Source: Ischnura elegans
Taxonomy: Eukaryota > Arthropoda > Insecta > Odonata > Coenagrionidae
Direction of reading: 5' to 3'
NCBI RefSeq assembly: GCF_921293095.1
Contig: NC_060253.1
Location: 96,923,073-96,987,072 of the forward strand
DNA: 64,000 nucleotides
Shown piece by piece: positions 53,301 to 62,700 of the stretch (positions are counted from its first letter, which is position 1; the number at the start of each line of letters is the position of its first letter). The notes beneath the pieces were generated by a model, which saw only the letters and a list, made by a program, of their open reading frames with translations, did no database searches and was not told the origin of the DNA. A program made the translations under genes and the position numbers.

Positions 53301-56300
53301 TGAATTATGAGTGAGAAGTGAGGTGCGAGCATGATATGCATGCTTCAAAAGACTCGTTTGAAAGACTTGGATAGTAAATCTTTAAGATTTTTTAATACAC
53401 GACAAAAATACTTCCTTTCCACGTCTTACACAATATAAAAAGTAGAGTGAAGAGAAGCCAATTTCATGTTGACTTTATACGGGTATCAAAACTACCAGAT
53501 GTGCCTGGCGCAATTAAAAAAAATGAAGGGTGAAAGCGTAAAAACACATACTATTATGAATATGAAAATGATGCTCAGGAACTAGTGATAATGGTAATTA
53601 TATCACTTATGATTTAAGCGTCGTAAAAAAGCCAAATTATTATACCTTGACCATCGAACTGGAGCATTAGAACAATTAAACCCACGACCATGGGATGCGC
53701 TGATTCATGAGACCCTTCGGTTGAGGTTTGATGAGCTCCAAAGAGATTTTCTCTTTAATGATTATCTATTGTTTTTAATTTTTTCATGAAAACCTGTGTT
53801 TTGAGATTATAAAGTTAAGCTGGGCAACGGATGAAAATTCTTTTCCGCACAATTTGAAAAAAAAATGACGAAAGTTATGCAATAATGGGCAAAGTTCATA
53901 GGAATGGTTATGTTCACCCACATGTAAATGATGCGAAGAACTATGGTATCTAATAGCTTGTATGGATTCTTCTCCAATTATATTCTTTGTGAATTAGTGT
54001 ACATCTTACGAGTTATTTCTCAAATTTACCCACCAAACAAAGCCACAATTGTCGTCAAACATCGCTTTTCGGAGCTTAATTTCATAAATATAAAGAAATC
54101 ACTTAATTTTCTTTGAATACATTATTTTGAGAATATTTACTACCCTCATCATTTAATGCTCAAGTTTTGTGATACATAGCTCCTTTCGCCCGACTCTGAT
54201 GTTGTTAAGGGACAATATAAAACTTAAAAATCGAATTACATCCAACAAAATAAATCATGCGCAATGTAACATAGCGAACACAGGAAAATGCGTAATTTAC
54301 AGACGGGAAGTTATCAGTTCTTATCTTCAAATAATCACAATCATTTGAGGATTACGATGCTATCAAAACTTGTGGATTTTGACGAGTGGTTCTTTCCCGT
54401 AGATGGTATGGTCTGACATCTTTTATAAAATGAAATTTACTTAGAATTATGAATTCAGTAAAATTTTATGGATAAGGAAGAATCCATTTTATGTGTATTT
54501 AATGTTTTATCTCATTTTAAATCGTCTCTTCGAAGCACAAATTCCGTTTTTTCCTAATAAATTTTTATGCGGAGTCGCACAAGTTGTATATTGACGCTAG
54601 GCAACTATATATAATATGGATTGTGTACTTTTCAATATGTTCCATGTTGATAAAAAACATTGAATATATTATATAAATCGGTGTGAATAAATACGATGGT
54701 ATCCATTCCATCGGAAGTAAGTGCAGTAATACTATCGACAATATGAAGAAGAAAAACTAGAATGAAAAGGATATTCACACTACAATTAGTAATGTAAATA
54801 TTAATCAAAGCGATACTAGAGTAGTTAAAGCGAAAAATTAACTCCTATCTTCCGTCAACGCAAGACCTTCAGATTTTGAGGCATATTTTTGGAGACACAA
54901 GTGATTTCTGGCCAAAATGATGTAAGTTCTGTTGGTCGAATGGGTTTCCATCACTTAATCATGTGTTTTGGACTTGTCTCTAACTTTCTTAAATAACGAT
55001 AAATTAGGTAAATAGAATTTTTAACCGTCAAATACCCCTTAAATTGGTGATGATTAACGAATTTTATATGTTCCCTTAAATATAAGTCAATTTGGTATAT
55101 TTTATGCACCAAGTTAGAGGAAATAATTTTTTATCCTATATCGGGCATTCCGCTCACTTGGCGGAGATCAAATGAAGCTCTCTCTACTTTATTTTCGCGG
55201 ATTCCAGCTGGCACATTTACAATAGTGATGAAAATACATTCAAATTTTTCATTAACGATTGGCGCACCTGATCGGTTTTACGCGAGTCGGGAATGGAACG
55301 ATCCATTTATTGAGAAATGAAATAGTGCTCGTTTGCCTGAGGAGGCAATATAAAAAATTAAATCTCTTTCTTAATTTCCACAGGAATTTATTTCACCGAC
55401 CTATGTTTCAACTTAAAAGGCCATTATCAAGGTGACAACATTTGAATGAGTCAAAACAACTTTTGTAATTTTCTTAGAAATTATTTTAATGATACGACGC
55501 CTGTAATGTACTCAATTTACTAATGTATTCGAGAACGACTCCTCAGCGTCGAAACGCGTGGTGCCATTAAAATATTTGTATGAAAATTACAAATGTTTTT
55601 ATTCATTCAGCATGAATTTTCACAAAGCGAAAGCCGAATCAATCGATTTCTTCGTGAAAATATTTCACCGCTAACCACCTTATATATAACATCAGGGTGT
55701 TGGGGGCGTAGAGGATCAAGGAGGGGAAGGACCCACTGAGAGGGGTGAAGCAGGGAAGGTGTTGAGATAAACCACTTCTCAAGATCCTGTGGAATCCAAA
55801 CCATATTCGCTGCTGAAATGGCTCTGTTAGTGAGGTATTCTTGGAAAGATGAGTATCGAGGGACAAAGCCCTTTTTAAACAACTTTTGTAAAATATGCCG
55901 AGGCTCACGATGAGGTACTTGACGTAGAGTTACCGATATAATTTTGCCTTCGTTCGCAGGATTCCGTGGCGTTGAATGCATGTCGTCGATATATTCGGGC
56001 TGAGTCCGCGTATGTTGTTGAATAATAAACATCAGTTTCAACAGCGGAACACCAAAATTCTCTATATAAGAGAGGACCATGATCTTCCAGCCATCCTTCA
56101 CCTTAGGACGCCATCAGAGTAGCTGAAGAAACTTTTGTGGATTATTGAACAGCATAAGAGGACACAGCCCGAAAATGCCGGCATCTTCATTTTGCCTTAG
56201 TTGCTGTACAAACTTCACAACGTAACATTTGGTTTATATATAAAATAGGCTGCTGAAAAGTCGGTAATATTTTCAAAACACGTTGAGAAAAAACGTCATC

Positions 56301-59300
56301 CCTTCTCACGGTCATATAAGTATCCACTACCAGATTGTGGTATCAAAGTCTTACTTTCGAAAGGCCTGGCCTACGTGTCATTGGATATTTATACCCTGCA
56401 TCCTGAGAAGGGGCTGAATTTGGGGAAGGATTAAAGGAGAAGGGCTCCTCCGTGATGAACATGACAAAGCCCCAGGGTTAGGATGAGCTTGGAAGTGTTG
56501 GGATTAAAGAATCTCGCGCTGTCATTGAGGCGAAGTCCAGTGTTCCAGAATGACGAAAATTAAGGCTCTGTAACCTATTGAAACCAAAGTTGAGTATTTA
56601 TAGGTTTTTGAGGTCGCTGATTACACGAGTCGCTGATTACACGAAATATAGAAATAAATATTTAGCTAAACTAGTCAAAACAGGATTTTTGCGGATAGGG
56701 TATCACGAGGTTTAGTGGTGGTGATTAGAAGTATACATGAATGGGTGATAAAAATATTGGATTTGGAGTATACAAATTGAAATTTTAATTTATAATAAAG
56801 TAATCATGTTATAGAAATAAACAATATCGAGTTAAGCTACTCCAAAGAGATAGTTCAGTAAAAGATATAATTAATTTAGAGGTGTTAATTAGTGTTTTTC
56901 TATAATTGAATGTGAAAAAATTGAATGTTGGTAATTGATATGAGCGCAATATTTTAGTATTTAATGAAAGGGAATAAATAACATTATTGAAACATACAAT
57001 GAATATTTAGCTTAGCTCCAGAACAAACAATGTCCAGTGGGCTGCGTTATTAGTTCAGGTGATGAATGTAAATAATAGAAATACTGAAAACATATCCAGG
57101 AAAGCGATTTGATCTCGGATGAAAAAAAAATCAAAAAGTTTGTGAATAGTAAAAATCTGAAATCGTGTTTGGATATTCTCGAAGTCATGTCACTTGGAAA
57201 GTCTTTCTAGTTTAGAAAATGTTTTCAATGAATTATTTATCCCAAAAAATGAGGCATAGTGAACATCGAACACAATATTTATGTTTCCCGGGAAATAATA
57301 TATCAGCTATGTACTGATAAACTTCTGGTTGCGAGTTACTTGCTCTGGCTATACGCAAGGTCCAAAAAAATCAGTGGCAGGATGTGAGGTTGCCTTCATT
57401 TTTACAGCATAAATTTCGAATCTACATACTTATTCATGGTGTCAAACACTCATTTTAAAGTTTTAACTTTATAGATTGTATTTGCTTATTTGCTGACGCG
57501 AAAGTTGGGAAATATATCACTTTATCACAAAAATGAACAGTGTAGTGCCGAAGTAGCCCGAAATTATTATATCAATTAACTTCATTTAGGGACAAAACTT
57601 TAATAAGGGGATGGGGTTTTCAATTTTTCTTGAATGAAGTCGTTTTTTTTTTAATATAGGAAGATAAATTTGTAACCTATAGAAGTATAAATGAATGTAA
57701 TTTCCTATGCTTCCATTCCATTTCTTTTAACGTGCACATGTGTTCAACAAATTTACCGCAGCGCGAGCTACCTCTACCACATAAGTTACCGTTGTTTCCG
57801 TCCGTGGTGGAATTCAATACTTTAAAACTAATTGATCTTGTGTACTTACAGTATGCAATATTAAATTATCTCGAAAATCAAGACAGCCTAATGAGTCGAA
57901 AAAAGATTGAGACCACGTATCTACGAGGAATCCATTGAAATTCAAGGAAAAAAAATCATTTTCCGTAACCGGAATAGTAGGCGGGGATGGCTAAGAATTT
58001 GCGGTAAATAAATTAACCGAATCCAGAATTTTTTAGAAAGCGATTTTCCAACTTTAAAAATTACGTGGTCATAGTGAATCTTTGTTCCGTGTCGAATGAT
58101 GTCAAAAAATGTGTCCGCATGCAAATAAAAGGTAAATTAACTTGTTGGATATGGAATGAATATTAATGAAGCGAAAGTCATTGCTCGGAGTGATAGTGCC
58201 GTCCCAAGTGTTTCGCAAGGAAGGCAATTCATAAAGTATCCTTTCATGTGTCAAAAGAACTTGTTTTGCAGTCTACTTGAAACACTTCATCTGAAAAGGT
58301 AGTGCAGGTTTATGCACCCAGTAATATAGGCGCCCGCCAAGAATTCTCATGGGGTAAAAGCGCCCATGACGACTTGTCGGATAACTAGCAAGTTTGCACA
58401 AGCATTGGATGGTACTACCTCGTGGACAATACCTCACCCGCCAGAGACTCTCGTATCCTGCAGCATAGGCAACTTTTAAAGAGTTGTGGGTTGCACGTGT
58501 CTCAGGATGACGGCCGTTTCCTCTGCGCATTCAAGACTAACATTTTGTTCCTTCATTAACTGACACGCTGAGCTCGATATGGCGTGACTGCAAATTTTCG
58601 TCACACCCATTTGTAAACGATTTTTTTACGGAACTCAGCATAAAGTTTAAGTACCACCTATTACGATAAGCATTAAAATAATGTTGAACAGAGGTTTATG
58701 TGAATACGTATTCCGTTTAATCCGTAAGTCACGATAACACATCTGCGATAAATAATGATTTTATTTTAGGCATTGTGTGTATTGTGGATGGAAAATTAAA
58801 TGAAATTTCCATTGTATCAGCCTTATGCAGTCTTCTGAAATGGGCCCATTATTGACAAACCACAACTGAATCAATCGATTATTGCGTGACTCATCGAGAG
58901 CGACGCAGAGACATCAGGAAATGTTAAGTATGTCGCAAGTGATGAATTGATTGGTAAAATTTGCTTCCAAACGCTGTTGCATAACCATCATTGTATGAGT
59001 AATATTACAGTACGAATCAACGTGTACGGGAAATTCGTTTGAATTACACGGGAGCTTTTTCAGGATAGATGACAAACATTGTTATCATAAACATTGTATT
59101 CCGCTCCAAAATACGAAAGTCATCGAAGATGTGAGGGTATCTTCAATTAGGATAAAAAAGAAGGATAATTAATGTAGGATGGTGGATAAAATACAAGGTG
59201 ACACTTCATCTCTTATTGCTTTTTAAATTTACGCAACTGAGCATCAATGACCGACAGAGAGAAAATAAATAACGAAATGAATGAGATGGCTGATAAAATT

Positions 59301-61887
59301 TATTGAATTATGAAATAAACCTATGGATAATTGTTCATATCTTGCTTTCACTATTGTATGATTAAATTGTGCATTGGGAAACCTATAGATCACGGTCAAT
59401 ATGTCAGGTTCACTTGTCAAATGGCTGCTACTTATTCAATTGTTTACTAACAGTAACGGATAGTCAAAGGCAATGCCGAAACCTACTCTCTATGGAGATG
59501 GATGACGGAGTAACATGGTTTTTTTTGCATGAAAAACCTAAATTTTAATGATAAATTCATTTTATTCCCGAATTAATTGGTTTAATAAACTGTTTTGTTT
59601 GAATAAAACCTTTTTTTAACTTTACTAGATTAAAAAAATCAAATAAAATAAAAATGGAAAGCTCCTCAGGCACTGCATCACGAAAATTATTGTAAGAATG
59701 AGAAATGTGAGAGACACTTGCTGTTGAATAGTAGACATGACAGGATTATAATAAAATGATGTTTATTAGACGCGATTTTCCATTGCTAGGCATAAAAATA
59801 TTTTTCCAAAAAATGTTTTTGATTGACATTACTGAATTACAATATGTTAATTACTGCCCACAGTCTCCAATTAAATTGAATATTTTGATACCGTTTGGAC
59901 GACTTTTAATGGCGAACAAAGGATTAGGTTACGCTGTGGGAGGTATATTGTTCAATTTTGCCTCCGAAATGGGAATTTGTTTTGAGGACAATTACGCTAT
60001 CGAGAAATAATATTGTGTATTCATGTTACATGAAATGAATGAGGTGTAATATTTATCGTTACCTCTAACCACTGCGGTTTCTTCTCTCATTGATCGAATC
60101 AGTATTATTCCCGAACAAGCGAAGGATGAGAGATATTTTCGATATTTTTTCTTGCCTGTCCTTGAAAATCATCCGCTCTTGCGGCAGATGGTGTCACAGA
60201 TGTTGTTATCGACCTCTATCGAATCTCTTCCTCTCTCCTTCACTCTCGTGGAGGATGGGGCAAGATAAAATGTCACCTCGACTAGATATGACGTTTACTC
60301 CTCTCCTGAGGAGAGTCAATCGTGGAGCAAACCTTTTCCGCTGTATCAAAACTGTTATCATGATTTCTTCTCTGCTATGATTTTTTTCAAAGCTGTTTCG
60401 TCGAAGCGGGAACTTAATTCACTGTACACGTTCATTCTCTGCTTTAAGAGGATCTTTTTAAAGTTCCTGGATAAAGTGCGGAACGGTGGTAAGGAGAGAG
60501 GGAAGTGAATACGGGGGTGGTTGCTTTTACGGGGAGGTAAAAGTTCCCCTCAGCTCTGGTCCTCAATGGGAAGGCAGGATCGCTTGGGTGTCCTGCACAA
60601 AAACGGCGTAATTTTCGGTTGTTTATGTTATGGATGCAAACGACGGGTCGTTGGCAGTGGATTTAACCTTTCCCAATAAATTCCCAAAAGAGAACGCTCG
60701 CACTGGTAAAGTAACTTTCTTGCCACTTTCCAAAAAGTACTTTAATTTTCCTCTTATGACTTGTTTGGATACATTTTGTATTATTGCCTGGATATCGTCG
60801 TCTCATGACAATGCAAAAAACATGGAAAACATTCGTGGAAGTAAAATTAAAGTATTCGTGTAAGTTTTCCGATAAGTTTTAATTCATTAATTTGTCCAGA
60901 GTTCTGTCGTTTGAAGTCTGAAACAACTCTCAACAGAGAATGGAAAATTTCACCCAAATCCAAATTCTCCCTGGAAATAGTCAAAATAGAATCGCCCGGG
61001 CCGAAAACGGTTTTTTGCGCAGGTGCCGCCAACTTTAAATGTTGCTTTACCCCGCGGTGCGGCCAGCTCCTCTCGCGGCAACGAGCGGCCAACGAATCGA
61101 TATGTGCCCTCATCGACCGTCGAGCGGCACACGAACGCCAATGTCCTCAGCGCAACCGTCGCGGAGACATCGCCGCCTCTCACTTGCCCGCCAACGGACC
61201 GCCCAGGGAGGGAGGCGTGATCCGAAGGCGTGGTGCCGAGGTAGAACACTGCGGAGAATGCGCACTCGAAAAGGGCCGATGAAGGACACACCGACGACGA
61301 CTGTCGACCGCACATATCGAGAGAAAAATCTCTGAATTGATCTCCTCGTAGGATAACCTTCCATTTTATCATTAGGCACGTTGTTCTTTTTGCTCGGTAT
61401 CAAAATATTTCGCCAAGTTCGTGTCGCATGTTTGATACTATTTTGACATTACCGAGCTATTTTGTTATTGTTGCGCACAGGTCTATTCTAGGTACAGCAC
61501 ATTTGGTTTCGCTAATGGTAGCTCGCTTCGCCTCAATGACGACGTCGGAATTCTCCTATCCCATACCCTTCCATCCCTAACCTTACCCCTAGAGGTGTCG
61601 TAGGGCTATCATCGCGGCGGGGCGCCTCCTTGACTTTTTCCCTTCCCTTTCTCAACCCCCCTCTTGAAGTGCGAGGGCGCTAAACGTCTTGGACTCGAGA
61701 GGTGTCTCCTCCGTTGACTCACTCTGGGTATCGACTTCCTTTGCGGAGCACTCGTTGGGCGCAATTCATGCAATGTTATTCTTCACACTTGGAAACACTC
61801 CGTCAACACTTATCGTCGGATGCACGCTCAAGTCGGTGGCGGGGCAGAAGGGTAGGGGGCTCGTACCTTGTTCATGCCATTGCCCAT
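43999..61887 (-). CDS. DUSP22: DUSP22/DUSP15-like dual-specificity phosphatase with Ser/Pro-rich tail, spliced gene
   Basis: Spliced on the minus strand from 61867..61887, 50167..50283, 47802..47926, 46103..46274, 45092..45270 and 43999..44350: 966 nt, 321 residues plus stop, every junction in phase. Family members (JKAP/VHY) are myristoylated phosphatases that act on phosphotyrosine and phosphoserine/threonine and modulate JNK and receptor signalling. Seen: MGNGMNK start identical to human DUSP22; VLPGLYVGN; general acid Asp57 in ASDSPEQN; P-loop HCLAGMSRS with Cys88 and Arg94, the same numbering as the human enzyme (Cys88, Asp57); AYIM and GRAVANPNLGF. After the catalytic domain (about 1-160), a Cys-rich stretch (CDGQCAYGQVCPTGLC) and a basic RIFRRKG lead into a tail of over 100 residues with eight Ser/Thr-Pro sites, much longer than vertebrate DUSP22 (about 184 residues). 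Insect relatives are known to be longer. Confidence 0.95.
44351..45091 (-). other. DUSP22-like intron 5
   Basis: A 741-bp GT-AG intron (minus strand gtgaggt...tttcag). AT-rich, with no element or gene recognised. Confidence 0.8.
45092..45270 (-). CDS. DUSP22: DUSP22-like, exon 5
   Basis: Minus-strand acceptor ctccgcacag, donor gtgaggt; 179 nt. Encodes ERRRLKERYPSVALVDSDEE, QCQLLLVSYQSLILSRDICD and a Cys-containing GQCAYGQVCPTGLCRVSSK. It contains a palindromic GTCACGTGAC by chance of coding. Phase 0 start and two-base end fit both neighbours. The regularly placed cysteines (five in about 25 residues) suggest palmitoylation or a metal/disulfide feature specific to invertebrate members. Confidence 0.92.
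45696..46057. mobile_element. MITE with about 60-bp inverted ends in intron 4
   Basis: The left end AAGGGCGTTTTCGAAAGCG and the inverted right end (AAGGGCGTGTTTGCCAGTGC on the minus strand) are followed on both sides by a well-matched block TTGATTTCGAGTTCACTTG. 362 bp, non-coding. It sits 45 bases downstream of exon 4. The TTAAGGG/CCCTTCAA edges hint at a TTAA-like target. Confidence 0.7.
46103..46274 (-). CDS. DUSP22: DUSP22-like, exon 4 (P-loop)
   Basis: Acceptor ctctttgcag, donor gtaagta; 172 nt. The first base completes catalytic Cys88, then LAGMSRSVTVAVAYIMSVTS and KVVRVGRAVANPNLGFLKQL. The phosphatase signature HCxxGxSRS is split across the intron in its cysteine codon. A second possible donor lies 37 bases downstream (GCG/gtaagtt near 46066). 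Confidence 0.95.
46275..47801 (-). other. DUSP22-like intron 3
   Basis: A 1.5-kb GT-AG intron containing the hAT-like MITE at 47260-47555. The rest is AT-rich with no other element recognised. Confidence 0.8.
47260..47555 (+). mobile_element. hAT-like MITE, 296 bp, perfect 8-bp target duplication
   Basis: Tips CAGGGACGCAGCT and GCTGTGCCACTT; flanked by CTCTGGAC on both sides (47252-47259 and 47556-47563). Inside are a G run near 47511-47521 and the same body, inverted, as the element at 40382-40673. Non-coding, non-autonomous. Confidence 0.85.
47802..47926 (-). CDS. DUSP22: DUSP22-like, exon 3
   Basis: Acceptor cttgacag, donor gtgggtc; 125 nt. DKHYLCVLASDSPEQNLSQF carries the general acid Asp57, followed by FPLCNDFIHAARLRGGNVLI and His87; the last two bases TG begin the catalytic Cys88 codon. 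Confidence 0.95.
47927..50166 (-). other. DUSP22-like intron 2
   Basis: A 2.2-kb GT-AG intron. AT-rich; small open frames (48256-48450, 49235-49420, 49572-49856) show no similarity I recognise. No transposon was identified with confidence. Confidence 0.75.
50167..50283 (-). CDS. DUSP22: DUSP22-like, exon 2
   Basis: Acceptor gtttttacgcag, donor gtaagac; 117 nt, phase 0 at both ends. Encodes VLPGLYVGNYRDSKDAAQLD and RYEITHIVAIHDAARRLHP, matching the N-terminal strand and helix of the DUSP fold (human: ILPGLYIGNFKDARDAEQL, THILSVHD). Confidence 0.95.
52870..53210. promoter_or_regulatory. GC-rich island with NRF1-type palindrome inside DUSP22-like intron 1
   Basis: A perfect TGCGCATGCGCA (53042-53053), the NRF1 (alpha-Pal; Ewg in insects) consensus, lies within a CpG-containing island with open frames on both strands (52830-53168 plus, 52892-53161 minus). 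This composition is typical of a TATA-less promoter. It could start a shorter phosphatase transcript or a separate non-coding RNA, or be part of a repeat (a similar GCGCCGTCC string occurs at 33.7 kb). Confidence 0.4.
55459..55602. repeat. Fold-back repeat, about 40-bp imperfect stem
   Basis: TTGTAATTTTC...ATTTTAATG at 55459-55502 is mirrored at 55560-55602. Between them is GTCGAAACGCG, a string common at the edges of arthropod retroelements. The preceding 55380-55440 (ttcaccgacctatgtttcaa...) has the same character. Probably part of a decayed repeat. Confidence 0.55.
55607..56101 (-). CDS. Uncharacterised 164-codon open frame
   Basis: Starts MKDGWKIMVLSYIENFG and ends RLIRLSLCENSC. Unrecognised. 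It is among the longest uninterrupted frames in the window, basic and proline-containing (LLDPLRPQHPDVIYK), with no clear domain or membrane segment. It lies next to a fold-back repeat within an intron of the phosphatase on the same strand, so it is more likely a decayed element ORF or chance than a host gene. Confidence 0.2.
   Translation of the reverse strand: MKDGWKIMVLSYIENFGVPLLKLMFIIQQHTRTQPEYIDDMHSTPRNPANEGKIISVTLRQVPHREPRHILQKLFKKGFVPRYSSFQEYLTNRAISAANMVWIPQDLEKWFISTPSLLHPSQWVLPLLDPLRPQHPDVIYKVVSGEIFSRRNRLIRLSLCENSC
60900..61866. promoter_or_regulatory. CpG-rich region downstream of the phosphatase start exon
   Basis: GC-rich sequence with many CpGs (61040-61320 especially) and overlapping open frames on both strands (60911-61282 plus, 60950-61372 minus, 61039-61335 plus), none recognised. 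Position and composition fit the downstream half of a CpG-rich promoter, or the promoter of a divergent plus-strand transcript. Confidence 0.4.
61867..61887 (-). CDS. DUSP22: DUSP22-like, coding exon 1 (7 codons, myristoylation signal)
   Basis: Minus-strand ATG at 61885-61887 in a near-perfect Kozak context (gagccgccATGG). Encodes MGNGMNK, identical to vertebrate DUSP22, then donor gtacgag. Phase 0 joins exactly to exon 2 (VLPGLYVGN). Gly2 is the myristoylation site known for this family. Too short for ordinary ORF detection; found by looking for the conserved N-terminus upstream of exon 2. Confidence 0.93.
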
Positions 61888-62700
61888 GGCGGCTCACCCT
61901 CCTGTCTGCAGATGCTGTCGGTGCTGTTGTGTCACTCCTCTCCCAATGGCTCTGCTGCGGTCGTCGCGGGGCGGGAGGGGGCCATCCGGACACCTCTCCC
62001 CCTGCCTGCTCTCACATGCCGACTGGCGCTCTTTCCTCGCGCGGCCGACGGGCGGCGACACTTGCTCTCACCCCTCCCCTATCCCCTCCTCATTTCGAAC
62101 TGTACCGCGCGGCGGCGCTGTGTTCGCTCATCCGTCTCCTTGCTCATCGATAGCCGCTCCTTTCTCTTCTCCTTCTCCCGCCCACGCATTGATTGGCCCA
62201 TTCATGGGGTCGAGAGTGATGCTGCAGCACGGTGCGGTGCAATGAGGGAGCGGAGTGCGATGCTCACTTGTTTCGCTTGCGAGCGGGGTGCAGCTAGTCT
62301 CTTTAGAATGTCCTGAATTTTTTTCGCGTAGAATAGGATTATCGCCGCTTTTGATGTTTTTGATGTTGAAAGTCCTTTCACTTGGAAAGTAGTATTTCGT
62401 AGGAGGAGGGCCTACATTTAAATGAAGCGTGTGCGTCAAGGCCGAATGCCATCCGGGTGGCGGCCGAAGTGTGAAATTCGAAAGCATCTGCTCTCGAGAT
62501 AGAAGGAAATTGGGGCGGAAGAGGAATGGTCTGTCCACAAAGCACTTCCATATCCTTAGTGGTCACGTGACAAATGGCAGGAGCACGATAACTACTCTTC
62601 AGTGGACGTGATGCGCACCTCATTTTCCGCGGAATCCGAAGAGCGCAAATGGCTGTGCGTGTGGGGGAGAGGGGATAATAAACAATTTTCCGCCTCATTT
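61888..62700 (-). promoter_or_regulatory. Promoter/5' UTR region of the DUSP22-like gene
   Basis: GC-rich sequence upstream of the start (61888-62320), with CT-rich stretches. A perfect palindromic E-box GTCACGTGAC (USF/MITF/TFEB type) is at 62562-62571, about 680 bases from the ATG. Several long open frames here on both strands (for example 61702-62316) are products of GC bias. No TATA box at a convincing distance, so a TATA-less start is likely. Confidence 0.5.

Larger units (their letters stand above)
50284..61866 (-). other. DUSP22-like intron 1
   Basis: An 11.6-kb intron. It contains a GC-rich island with an NRF1-type palindrome (52870-53210), a fold-back repeat (55459-55602) next to a 164-codon minus-strand frame (55607-56101), and GC-rich sequence again from 60.9 kb. 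Between these it is AT-rich (50.3-51.7, 53.3-55.3, 56.2-60.4 kb), with no gene or element I can support. Confidence 0.7.

Noticed and set aside
61702-62316. 204-codon plus-strand frame and other long frames at 60.9-62.5 kb
   Set aside because: GC-rich promoter sequence lacks stops in several frames at once; no similarity, and it overlaps the start exon of the phosphatase on the opposite strand.
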